Virus record (IMG/VR): IMGVR_UViG_3300033148_006358
Location: 1 to 46,573 of that record
Length of the DNA: 46,573 nucleotides
Source of the DNA: a virus
Strand: one strand, 5' to 3'
A program made the position numbers and the translations under genes. Numbering within the stretch: position 1 is the stretch's first letter; each line of letters opens with the position of its first letter. Shown here piece by piece: positions 23,202 through 29,746 of the stretch. Below the pieces are notes generated by a model. It made no database searches. It was not told the DNA's origin and worked only from the letters and a program-made list of their open reading frames with translations.

Positions 23202-23568
23202 TGCGCGCCTCCTCTATGTTCCGCCATTTTATAACTTCATCCTCGTTGTAAAATCTCTTTAACTCTCGTTCAACAAAGATTCTTATTGTTTTTCCAATGT
23301 CGGTTAAAGATGACTCTATAACCATCTTGGAATCGTCAGGTTTGGCATCACCAAAACATGAACGATGATACGTAGAAATAATCACAACCTTCTTTTTGTC
23401 TGTCAAACAAAAAGAGTGTTCGACAACTTCACGAACAAAATTATTCGTAAGGTGTTTTGCCATCTCTTGAAAACCAACGCGGATAATGGTTTCGGATCTA
23501 ACCGACTGTTTGAACACATAGCCCTCGTAATTTATTCCTATCACAATATCCAAATACATAAGCCTCAT
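23164..23568 (-). CDS. Hypothetical early protein (134 residues)
   Basis: First gene after the 23.6-kb promoter, with an AAAAGGAGGCATGAA ribosome-binding site. Alpha/beta; it starts with a strand-rich segment (LMYLDIVIGINYEGYVF) and contains KKVVIISTYHRSCFG. No family recognised. Confidence 0.72.
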   Translation of the reverse strand: MRLMYLDIVIGINYEGYVFKQSVRSETIIRVGFQEMAKHLTNNFVREVVEHSFCLTDKKKVVIISTYHRSCFGDAKPDDSKMVIESSLTDIGKTIRIFVERELKRFYNEDEVIKWRNIEEARNDKDGSIGQDQI

Positions 23569-23591
23569 TTCATGCCTCCTTTTATACTTTT

Positions 23592-23620
23592 ATTATAGCA
23601 CATCAATGTTACATTGTCAA
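23592..23620 (-). promoter_or_regulatory. Early promoter at 23.6 kb
   Basis: On the minus strand TTGACA (23620-23615), a 17-base spacer ending GATGTGC, and TATAAT (23597-23592). It lies four bases after the terminator of the preceding operon. Confidence 0.88.
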
Positions 23621-23623
23621 CAT

Positions 23624-23650
23624 AAAAAAAGAGCATGTTTTCACATGCTC
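23624..23650 (-). terminator. Rho-independent terminator of the first early operon
   Basis: On the minus strand GAGCATGT (23650-23643), loop GAAA, ACATGCTC (23638-23631), then seven T. A clear intrinsic terminator closing the 28.2-23.7 kb operon. Confidence 0.88.
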
Positions 23651-23720
23651 CGCAATGGAGGAAACTAACCTTTTCACCTCGTGAAGTGAAGCGTTACACT
23701 CGCAAGTGTAAACCTACCCT
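23651..23720 (-). ncRNA. Hairpin-rich 3' untranslated segment
   Basis: Between the last gene of the operon and its terminator the minus strand carries TTACACT-TGCG-AGTGTAA, a TTCAC...GTGAA element and CTCC-ATTGC-GGAG. The CCTCC could sequester or compete for ribosome-binding sites. It may be a stabilising 3' end or a small RNA processed from the mRNA. No reading frame. Confidence 0.35.
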
Positions 23721-23918
23721 TCACATCTTTTCATCTAATATCATCACGTCATGCTTTCCGTTGAGTTTACGAACAAATTTATTCCATGTTTTTTTGGCTT
23801 CAAATTTGTTTTTACACAACCTTCTTTTGATTTTCTTATACCGATAATACAAATAAACATCATTGTCTTTATACCACACTAACGAATAGTTACGATACCT
23901 GTATTCTCTTAATATCAT
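23721..23918 (-). CDS. Basic small protein (65 residues)
   Basis: ATG at 23918 after TTGGGAGGATAAT. Very basic and aromatic (REYRYRNYSLVWYKDNDVYL, then KKIKRRLCKNKFEAKKTW). It probably binds nucleic acid. Last gene of its operon. Confidence 0.7.
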   Translation of the reverse strand: MILREYRYRNYSLVWYKDNDVYLYYRYKKIKRRLCKNKFEAKKTWNKFVRKLNGKHDVMILDEKM

Positions 23919-23919
23919 A

Positions 23920-24042
23920 TTATCCTCCCAATTCGGGTTTAAACTCTGCCATGTCAGACATCATCAAAATTAAATATCGCATAACCATGCTTTTAAAAAA
24001 CTCATTCTTTGGATGTGATCTATCCAACAAGATATCTATCAT
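23920..24042 (-). CDS. Small early protein, start uncertain
   Basis: The frame ends with TAA just before the next ribosome-binding site. The first conventional start is ATG at 24042 (40 residues) but has no good ribosome-binding site. The same frame is open further up to an ATA at 24102 which lies five bases after AAAGGAGATCAA; that would give 60 residues with a sensible sequence (NDEIIISVVGRSQAMIDILL). Either the start is non-AUG or the upstream end has changed. Helical, function unknown. Confidence 0.5.
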   Translation of the reverse strand: MIDILLDRSHPKNEFFKSMVMRYLILMMSDMAEFKPELGG

Positions 24043-24079
24043 TGCTTGTGATCGCCCTACTACACTTATTATTATTTCA

Positions 24080-24352
24080 TCATTTGTTAAATTTTTTAAT
24101 ATTTGATCTCCTTTCTTTAATTTGTTTCAATCTGTTTTTTAACCAAATTATCTTTACTTTATCTTTTTTTATCATTTTTTGACAATGAATTACGGAACCC
24201 TTACGCTCTTCAATCTCAATTTCTATTTCCCTTATTTGTTCTTTACAATCTCGGAAGGTCATATTTTTTAACTCATCGTTGAGTTCGACTTCAGTTATAT
24301 CATCTTGGAAATAACGGATAAATGATCCTAATGCTCTTCTGATTTTAAACAC
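24080..24352 (-). CDS. Coiled-coil early protein (90 residues)
   Basis: Apparent GTG start at 24352, with AAGGGGGG so close that coupling to the upstream micro-ORF seems likely. Residues 30-85 are a long charged helix (CKEQIREIEIEIEERKG, then KKDKVKIIWLKNRLKQIKER) predicted to form a coiled coil. No family recognised. Confidence 0.6.
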   Translation of the reverse strand: MFKIRRALGSFIRYFQDDITEVELNDELKNMTFRDCKEQIREIEIEIEERKGSVIHCQKMIKKDKVKIIWLKNRLKQIKERRSNIKKFNK

Positions 24353-24384
24353 CCCCCTTTCTGATTAATAAATGATTTATTCAT
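24328..24384 (-). pseudogene. 18-codon remnant related to the 27583-27885 gene
   Basis: ATG at 24384 overlaps the upstream TGA (ATGA) and encodes MNKSFINQKGG..., nearly the same as the start MYKSFINQKVG of the gene at 27885. The DNA around both starts is also similar. The frame ends after 18 codons, so this is a truncated copy that now at most serves translational coupling. Confidence 0.4.
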
Positions 24385-24662
24385 TCCCCCTCCTGAAAAA
24401 TTTCGCTAATTATGCTTTCCAAGTCGGACATACTCATGTCCTTTATTCTAATTTCGCAACAGTCATCGGTTTCGATAACGCCATCTTCAATCGAAATAAT
24501 CTCACCTGCCATAAAACCATTACCATACATCACAAATCGTTCGTTTTTTATGAGTTTTTGGCAGTTCTCTTCGCTTTCTATAAACTCGTAAAGAAAATCA
24601 ACCATTTCTTTTCGAAACCTTTCTGTGGCTTTCCACTTTTTGTCAAATTGTTTCTTCGTCAT
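24381..24662 (-). CDS. Early protein, paralogue of the 25861-26136 product
   Basis: 93 residues beginning MTKKQF. The C-terminal pattern (EIRIKDMSMSDLESIISEIF) and the N-terminal MTKK...E...FIE match the product at 25861-26136, so the two paralogues flank the sliding-clamp gene on both sides and both overlap it by four bases. They may act with the clamp. Confidence 0.7.
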   Translation of the reverse strand: MTKKQFDKKWKATERFRKEMVDFLYEFIESEENCQKLIKNERFVMYGNGFMAGEIISIEDGVIETDDCCEIRIKDMSMSDLESIISEIFQEGE

Positions 24663-25864
24663 TTTACGCCTCCTTTTGGTTTTATAGGCATTATCAAAAA
24701 CGTTTCGTTCGATGAAAAATGCTCATTATTATCTTTTATTATTATTGGATCGTAAGAACTATTAACGATAATATCTATTTCCTCACTGTTCAATACATCA
24801 ACCATTTCATAAAACAATTTCGCGTTAATGTTAAACTTAACATTACCTTGAACAATACTTTTCATGTTTTTTGAAATTGTTATACCTGCAAAAGAGTTTG
24901 CCCCCGCTTTTATTTTTCCATCGGCGAAAGATTCAATTTCCGCCACATAATTATCGTTATCTTTTTCTTTTAGTTTTATTATCGGTTTTAAAAACCTTAA
25001 AAAGTCTTTTTTATTAACGGTTATAATGTTGTTTCTGTTGTTTTTTATTAACTCGCCATACCCGACAAAACTTGTATTATCATTATCGTAAACGACAATG
25101 CCAAAATCTTTTATTTCTTGGAAATAATCGTTCTTGCCATTTATTTCAATTATTCTGCGTCCCTTGTCGTTTTCAAAGATGGTAAAATATGTTTTACCGC
25201 CCTTTTTTTTGTTGGTTTTTGTCAACCGCCAAAGGTTCTTTATTGCATTGTCGGTTAAATAAAAACTAATCTTTTTTTCTGTTTCTTTTTCTGGAATAAT
25301 ATTATACTCAATGTGCGTTAAACGCTTGCCGTCTGTTGTAGTTAACTTGAGGGTCATTCCCTCCAGTTCACAATAAACTTTCTTAAGGCTTTCTCTTCTT
25401 ACGTCTTTTGGTGCTATGGACATTAAAAGTTTTTTTGTTGTGTCATGAATATCCATAGAATCCATTTTAAATGAATTAACGAGGCTAAAACCCTCAAATC
25501 CTCTTGTCTGGTATTTTTCAACGTCGCTTAACGGCAGGGTGTATATTTCACTTGTGCTTAACACTGTTATTTTAAGGTTCTCTTCTTTGCTCAACCCTAT
25601 CCTATCGTTTTTGTCAATGTTAGACAGAACCTGTTGTAAGGTTTTTCCATCGACACAAAAAGGATCGTCAATAAAACTTGAGAGCAATTTTACTTCTTTT
25701 TTTATAACAACATCGTAGTTTGTTGCCTCAACGATAGCACTACCACCCAAAATTGTTATTTTAATTAGTTTTAAGTTTTTCTGCCATTTTTCGATGGCTT
25801 TTGTTATTGGCAGAACGGCGTTGACCGCCTCCAATAATAAACATGCTTTTACGTCAAAACTCAT
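24659..25864 (-). CDS. dnaN: DNA polymerase III sliding clamp (beta subunit)
   Basis: 401 residues starting after AAGGAGGAAAA. The three-domain clamp pattern is visible: residues 1-125 with the domain I start and FCVDGKTLQQVLSN, a middle domain with LMSIAPKDVRRESLKKVY and LTTTDGKRLTHIEY (the conserved TDxxRL loop), and a final domain ending ETFLIMPIKPKGG, which corresponds to the YLIMPMR end of DnaN. Length is somewhat above the bacterial 366. The phage has no polymerase, so this ring probably captures the host polymerase III on phage DNA. Confidence 0.88.
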   Translation of the reverse strand: MSFDVKACLLLEAVNAVLPITKAIEKWQKNLKLIKITILGGSAIVEATNYDVVIKKEVKLLSSFIDDPFCVDGKTLQQVLSNIDKNDRIGLSKEENLKITVLSTSEIYTLPLSDVEKYQTRGFEGFSLVNSFKMDSMDIHDTTKKLLMSIAPKDVRRESLKKVYCELEGMTLKLTTTDGKRLTHIEYNIIPEKETEKKISFYLTDNAIKNLWRLTKTNKKKGGKTYFTIFENDKGRRIIEINGKNDYFQEIKDFGIVVYDNDNTSFVGYGELIKNNRNNIITVNKKDFLRFLKPIIKLKEKDNDNYVAEIESFADGKIKAGANSFAGITISKNMKSIVQGNVKFNINAKLFYEMVDVLNSEEIDIIVNSSYDPIIIKDNNEHFSSNETFLIMPIKPKGGVK

Positions 25865-26136
25865 TTTTCCTCCTTACATTCTGTTATAAGGATTTTTAAA
25901 TCACTTATGCTTAAATCCCTAACGTTAACAATTTGACCGCCTGACAAATCTATGTTGCCATCGGAATCAATGGAATGGACAACAGAATCATAAAATTCAC
26001 TGCCACCGTTAAGATATATATGCTTATGCTGTGTTATCGTCTTACAAAAACCCTTGTTTTCAATAAAACCCACAACGTATTCAATCATTTTCTCTTTAAC
26101 CTTCTCTAAATCTTTATAAATTTCTTTTTTTGTCAT
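25861..26136 (-). CDS. Early protein, paralogue of the 24381-24662 product
   Basis: 91 residues, ATG at 26136 after TTAGGAGGAAATT. MTKKEIYKDLEKVKEKM, then IVNVRDLSISDLKILITE, match the 24381-24662 protein. The start lies just inside the 40-base repeated leader that carries a hairpin before the ribosome-binding site. Coupled to the clamp gene (ATGA). Confidence 0.7.
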   Translation of the reverse strand: MTKKEIYKDLEKVKEKMIEYVVGFIENKGFCKTITQHKHIYLNGGSEFYDSVVHSIDSDGNIDLSGGQIVNVRDLSISDLKILITECKEEK

Positions 26137-26175
26137 AATTTCCTCCTAATAATTCTGTCTGCCCGCACAGGCGGG
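26136..26175 (-). repeat. 40-bp repeated leader, copy 1
   Basis: Identical to 26513-26552. On the minus strand it holds a CCCGC-CTGT-GCGGG hairpin, a short A/T spacer and the ribosome-binding site AGGAGGAAATTA. Both copies lie directly before a start codon, so the hairpin may tune initiation or protect the mRNA end. Confidence 0.8.
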
Positions 26176-26221
26176 TCTTGAAAAGTTAAGGCAGACCTCG
26201 CAAGAAGCCTGTCTGTGAATT

Positions 26222-26509
26222 CTATTTTTTTGAAGCCAGTTCTTTTTTTCTGGCTTCCCAGCTATATATACTCTTTCGGTTGTCCAGTTCGAACCAGACG
26301 ACAGTGCAGTCATTTGCTCTGTCCACGTCGTGGCTGAATCTTCTCCACACCTGCCCGAAGGCAAATATGAACGGGTAATACTTTCTCATGAATGTCCCAT
26401 GACATCCGTTCCCGACCATTTCTTCTCTTGTTTCAAGGTGCTTGAAATCAGGTGCCACTTTCAATTCCTGATAATGTTTTCTCTTATCATCTTCAAAATA
26501 CTTTCTCAT
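26222..26509 (-). CDS. Hypothetical early protein (95 residues)
   Basis: ATG at 26509 after GGAGGAAATTAGAA. The product is basic with many aromatics (GTFMRKYYPFIFAFGQVWRR) and ends in a lysine-rich helix. No family recognised. It begins just after the second 40-bp leader. Confidence 0.7.
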   Translation of the reverse strand: MRKYFEDDKRKHYQELKVAPDFKHLETREEMVGNGCHGTFMRKYYPFIFAFGQVWRRFSHDVDRANDCTVVWFELDNRKSIYSWEARKKELASKK

Positions 26510-26512
26510 TTC

Positions 26513-26552
26513 TAATTTCCTCCTAATAATTCTGTCTGCCCGCACAGGCGGG
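26513..26552 (-). repeat. 40-bp repeated leader, copy 2
   Basis: Exact second copy of the hairpin plus ribosome-binding-site leader found at 26136-26175. A related GC-rich inverted repeat (CCGCCTG...CAGGCGG) occurs in the terS leader near 33299-33322. Confidence 0.8.
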
Positions 26553-26818
26553 ACTTTGAAAGTAACTTCTCATCGGCACTTCCAGCCGTTAAAAAACAAA
26601 GTAAAAATCCAATAAGTCAAGCCATTGTCAGAGAGAGAGAGAATAAGTTGAATTAAATTCCCTGAAGATACCCCACTATAGTTATTATATATATATATAT
26701 ACTATAATAAGGTGTATATACACGATCTTGTCTTATTCTTATTCTTCTCAGATCCTATATATATACCCTCTCTCTCTCTCTATATATTATAAGATTAGAT
26801 CATGTATTATTATATAAA
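26553..26818. other. AT-rich, low-complexity noncoding region; candidate replication origin
   Basis: No reading frame. It contains a GA run at 26631-26642 and a matching CT run at about 26768-26781 (able to pair across 125 bases), a TA run at about 26686-26702, the 12-bp palindrome GTGTATATACAC at 26712-26723, and several smaller inverted repeats. This is the most easily melted stretch of the early region and lies close to the clamp gene, so an origin is plausible, but no iterons or DnaA boxes are obvious. Confidence 0.4.
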
Positions 26819-27106
26819 CTATACTTTTAGTTGGTTCACAAAACCATTTGCAAACTCTTCTAATTCCTCAAGGATTCGCCATCTCAAGAGGTTTATAATG
26901 CTTGCAGGTTCAGCAAGTGAGATGTCCCCGACATCAACAAGGTAAAAGCGGTTAAAATCACTATTTGCCACTTCTACAATATCGCTATTGTAAACAGGGA
27001 CTATTGGATCTATAATATCATAAAGATTGTCCTTGTCAAAAGCATCCCTTTCAACCTCTTCTGTTATGACCTGCTTGGTCATTTTCTTTAAACTTTCCCA
27101 TGTCAT
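26819..27106 (-). CDS. Hypothetical early protein (95 residues)
   Basis: Start at 27106 after AGGAGGAAAAATC. Acidic; a helical N-terminus and C-terminus enclose a strand-rich centre (VEVANSDFNRFYLVDVG). No family recognised. Confidence 0.7.
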   Translation of the reverse strand: MTWESLKKMTKQVITEEVERDAFDKDNLYDIIDPIVPVYNSDIVEVANSDFNRFYLVDVGDISLAEPASIINLLRWRILEELEEFANGFVNQLKV

Positions 27107-27130
27107 GATTTTTCCTCCTTTTGTAATACT

Positions 27131-27586
27131 CTATATAGTCATTTTGAATTTACTATGTCCGCATAATTCACACTCATAAACCAATTCGAATTTTGCTGAT
27201 TCAAGTTCTTTTAATCGTTTGATGATATTTTTTATGGTATCATCAATGAACCGTTCGTTGTGATCTATAATATTTCGCAGACAACTGTTTGTATCAAACC
27301 CTATTACGAAATATTTATCTAAATTATTAAATATTTCAGATATTTTCTTGACCTGTTCGTGTATGTGAACATCACAGGCTATTCCGTCTGCTTTCTCTTT
27401 AAAAGTGATTTCTACGTTTAACGCCTCGTTGATGGCGTTATAATCTAATTCTGACGAAATCAATGGATGTTCTATCGGCATGATAACATAACCATTTCCC
27501 CAGCCTCCTTCCCTTTCTCCATCAATAATAAATCTTGGATCTTCCTCAGGGGAATCATAACTATGTTTTAGACTATAATATTTCAT
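27131..27586 (-). CDS. Hypothetical early protein with C-terminal CxxC (151 residues)
   Basis: Start at 27586, overlapping the upstream gene by four bases. The N-terminal half is mixed, residues 85-135 are helical, and the end carries CELCGH, possibly half of a zinc site. No family recognised. Confidence 0.7.
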   Translation of the reverse strand: MKYYSLKHSYDSPEEDPRFIIDGEREGGWGNGYVIMPIEHPLISSELDYNAINEALNVEITFKEKADGIACDVHIHEQVKKISEIFNNLDKYFVIGFDTNSCLRNIIDHNERFIDDTIKNIIKRLKELESAKFELVYECELCGHSKFKMTI

Positions 27587-27885
27587 TCTGCCTCCTCAAA
27601 GCCAAACTCCTTCAGTTTGTCAGTCGCCTGCAGTTCACTCAATGCGAACTTAACATCTTTTGCCTGTAATTTGCCGTAGAACCTGCCAACGCTGACATAC
27701 AGGTTAGTGTAACCGTTTTTAGTCATGATTTTACTTATAGCGGCTTCTCCGCCATAGATGCCCTGATAAATAATTGAATGTGCTTTGAATTCCCCATCAA
27801 ACCAGATCAACTGAAAATACTCTCCAGTGCAACCCATCTTTCCCGACGTGTAGCCCACCTTCTGATTGATAAATGATTTATACAT
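27583..27885 (-). CDS. Hypothetical early protein (100 residues)
   Basis: ATG at 27885 after AAAGGAGGAAAGAAA; the extension to 27945 is rejected. MYKSFINQKVGY is shared with the truncated copy at 24384. It contains aromatic strand segments (EYFQLIWFDGEF) and a helical end. No family recognised. Confidence 0.7.
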   Translation of the reverse strand: MYKSFINQKVGYTSGKMGCTGEYFQLIWFDGEFKAHSIIYQGIYGGEAAISKIMTKNGYTNLYVSVGRFYGKLQAKDVKFALSELQATDKLKEFGFEEAE

Positions 27886-27932
27886 TTTCTTTCCTCCTTT
27901 TTTTTCAAAGCCCCACAAAACCGCTTCCACTT

Positions 27933-28184
27933 TTAAGTAATCCATTCAAGCCCATCGGGAATATTATTTCTATAATAATCAAAACAATGGGTTCCGTCTC
28001 GGTATTTCCAACTTTTGGCTTCAGCGTTGGAAATAATTTCTGCGGGGCAGTAACTTGTTATATTTCCCCCTTGTGCTTTTACTTTCGAGTGTATTTTTTC
28101 GATCCAATTTCCACATTCTTTTTTAGTCCCAGGTCCGAAAGTTTCAAAGTTTCCTGATCCTGGTATATTTATATGTGCAAACAT
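27933..28184 (-). CDS. Hypothetical first early protein (83 residues)
   Basis: First gene after the 28.2-kb promoter, ATG at 28184 after GGAGGTTAGAA. Mixed composition with three cysteines and many aromatics (KSWKYRDGTHCFDYYRNN). First genes of early phage operons often act on the host, but no family is recognised here. Confidence 0.7.
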   Translation of the reverse strand: MFAHINIPGSGNFETFGPGTKKECGNWIEKIHSKVKAQGGNITSYCPAEIISNAEAKSWKYRDGTHCFDYYRNNIPDGLEWIT

Positions 28185-28214
28185 TTCTAACCTCCTGTTT
28201 TTATTTTATGACTC

Positions 28215-28243
28215 ATTATAGCACACTTTCTATTTTATGTCAA
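28215..28243 (-). promoter_or_regulatory. Main early promoter at 28.2 kb
   Basis: On the minus strand TTGACA (28243-28238), a 17-base spacer ending GTGTGC, and TATAAT (28220-28215). The TGTGC before the -10 box is close to that of the 23.6-kb promoter, giving an extended -10 character. Confidence 0.9.
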
Positions 28244-28249
28244 GAACAT

Positions 28250-28870
28250 GTTAAAAATAAATGTAAACCCGATGAATACTACGGAAGAACAGAATACATC
28301 ATAAATGATGTGTAAAAAACACGTTTTAAAAGAGGAAATCTAACGGCTTGAATCCTGCGGCATGGGATGATTCTGCCTAAAAGGAATTTCAACGGCTTAA
28401 AAATGAAATTAGGGGTGTTAGAGACGATTCTAAGCAAGGAGACGACCTCCGAAATAAACACCTGTTTTAACATACAAAAGTCATATCTTTTGTTAAAAGT
28501 GATAGAAACGTAGTGTTTGCAACGTTCAACCAATTTGTTAACGTCAACAAAAAGGTATATTTCAACGGCATGTTGAAAGTGTAAAAAAGTGAACTCATCG
28601 AGTTTTTCGAATAGTTGGTTGAGTAAAAATAAAATGTAGAATGTGATAAAAGTCATATTGTTTGGGTTGTGAGTGTGGTATTGTAAGGATAGAATCCTAT
28701 ATAAATCATACGTTAGTGATTCAGCAGGGTTTTCGCTGTTGATGGGTGGCAACCCATCTAGTGTTGTTATGTCCAGGCATGGACAACTAACAAGGCGGAG
28801 TTTTAATATTACCTTGCGGCACGGCTAAGAAAGACTACGGGTTGATCGCCTGTAGTCTTTTGCTTTTCGG
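28250..28870 (+). ncRNA. Candidate large structured noncoding RNA (about 600 nt)
   Basis: No plausible coding frame with a ribosome-binding site exists on either strand, yet the region is dense in helices. Examples on the plus strand: ACATCAT/ATGATGT (near 28295-28312), AATTTCA/TGAAATT (28385-28410), a junction closed by GGTGTT (28414) and AACACC (28457) around two hairpins, ACAAAAG-TCATAT-CTTTTGT (28474-28493), TTTCAAC-GGCAT-GTTGAAA (28560-28578), AGGAT/ATCCT (near 28686), GATGGGT-GGCA-ACCCATC (28741-28758), CAAGG/CCTTG (near 28791-28815). AACGGC occurs three times. It ends in a strong plus-strand terminator that faces a minus-strand terminator. Size and phage setting recall ROOL/GOLLD-class RNAs; I cannot confirm membership. 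The 5' end and promoter were not located. Confidence 0.6.
28830..28867 (+). terminator. Plus-strand terminator of the structured RNA
   Basis: AAAGACTACGGG (28830-28841), 7-base loop, CCTGTAGTCTTT (28849-28860) with one G-U pair, then TGCTTTT. No plus-strand gene lies upstream for over 600 bases, so it must end a noncoding transcript. Confidence 0.82.
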
Positions 28871-28886
28871 TTAAACATCCCCGAAA

Positions 28887-28918
28887 TGAAAAAGCCCCTG
28901 CCTTATGCGGCGGAGGCT
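28887..28918 (-). terminator. Minus-strand terminator facing the structured RNA
   Basis: On the minus strand AGCCTCCGCC, loop GCATAA, GGCAGGGGCT with one mismatch, then TTTTTC. It closes the single-gene transcript from 29208. Confidence 0.8.
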
Positions 28919-28977
28919 TAATCGAATATGGCATGACCCTCACCTTCTTTTTTCCTTTTCTTCCTTCCACGTGGCTT

Positions 28978-29208
28978 TCAGTTCCACATCGCACTTACAA
29001 TGTCGTTTGCCACGCCAAGCGGCGTGAGCGGCTTTCCTTCTTCGTCCTCTGTCAGGTTCCATCTTTCGATAGCGTTATTATTTAGCTCGTTTGTAGCAGA
29101 AGGGTTTCCGCAGGTGCCGTTCGGGTCGTTCGCCCACTTCTTCGCAAGGGTAAGACCTCTTACAATTGCTTCATAGCGATCGAATTTACCTTGATTTGTT
29201 GATCTCAT
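28978..29208 (-). CDS. Small early protein transcribed alone (76 residues)
   Basis: ATG at 29208 after AAGGGAGGAAAA, with its own promoter and terminator. Helical N-terminus (FDRYEAIVRGLTLAKKWAND) and a hydrophilic centre. Single-gene transcription close to the left/right divergence suggests a regulator or immediate-early host takeover protein, but no family is recognised. Confidence 0.72.
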   Translation of the reverse strand: MRSTNQGKFDRYEAIVRGLTLAKKWANDPNGTCGNPSATNELNNNAIERWNLTEDEEGKPLTPLGVANDIVSAMWN

Positions 29209-29238
29209 TTTTCCTCCCTTGATATTCTTTCTGTATTC

Positions 29239-29267
29239 AGTATAACACACATCCTCCCGTTTGTCAA
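29239..29267 (-). promoter_or_regulatory. Promoter of the 28978-29208 gene
   Basis: On the minus strand TTGACA (29267-29262), a 17-base spacer ending TGTGTGT, and TATACT (29244-29239). Confidence 0.85.
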
Positions 29268-29289
29268 GCATTTTATAAAGATAATTCAA

Positions 29290-29702
29290 ATAAAGATAAT
29301 ATAACTGAACACGCCAGAAGCACGCTGAAGCCTACGCCTGAAACAGGCTAATATCACACCATAATACACATAACGCCTGAATCCCGCTTATTCAGAATGT
29401 ATGATATACTCTATACCCCCGCCTGAAGGCTTGAATCATACATCATGGACATAAACTACCCCCATTCTTGGCTTGTTTTGGGACTTTTGATACATTCACG
29501 GCGGACACGGGCGCGCTCGTTCTCGGATGAGGATAGGAAAACATACGCATACATCACGGACATACGCACCCCCCTACACCCCCTTTTGCTGTTAGACCTA
29601 TATACACATGCCGCTCCGTCAAATTTATTCGGTTTTAAAGTCCGCCAAAAAGGGTTTAATTTAATTCAATTCGAATAGTCAAGGAATATTTGATGATTGA
29701 AC
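29290..29702. other. Noncoding divergent region with short repeats
   Basis: No gene with a ribosome-binding site is visible. The 17-base element CATACATCATGGACATA at 29437 recurs with one change at 29549. ATGTATGAT near 29397 and ATCATACAT near 29435 form an inverted repeat, and CGCCTGAA occurs three times (about 29334, 29373, 29420). The region separates leftward early and rightward transcription, so these may be regulator-binding sites or an origin. Confidence 0.45.
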
Positions 29703-29731
29703 TTGACAACGTGTTGTTTTTATGGTATTAT
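29703..29731 (+). promoter_or_regulatory. Rightward promoter at 29.7 kb
   Basis: TTGACA at 29703-29708, 17 bases, TATTAT at 29726-29731, 16 bases before the chosen start of the next gene. Confidence 0.85.
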
Positions 29732-29746
29732 AGTGTTGGGGTATTT

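Noticed and set aside
26146-26364. 72-codon minus-strand ORF
   Set aside because: Shadow of the 26222-26509 gene in another frame and through the leader hairpin.
28279-28752. 157-codon minus-strand ORF in the structured region
   Set aside because: It has no ribosome-binding site, lies outside the early operons, has no promoter in its direction, and its sequence is explained by hairpins of the plus-strand RNA.
28809-28994. 61-codon minus-strand ORF
   Set aside because: It runs through two terminators and overlaps the 28978 gene; no ribosome-binding site.
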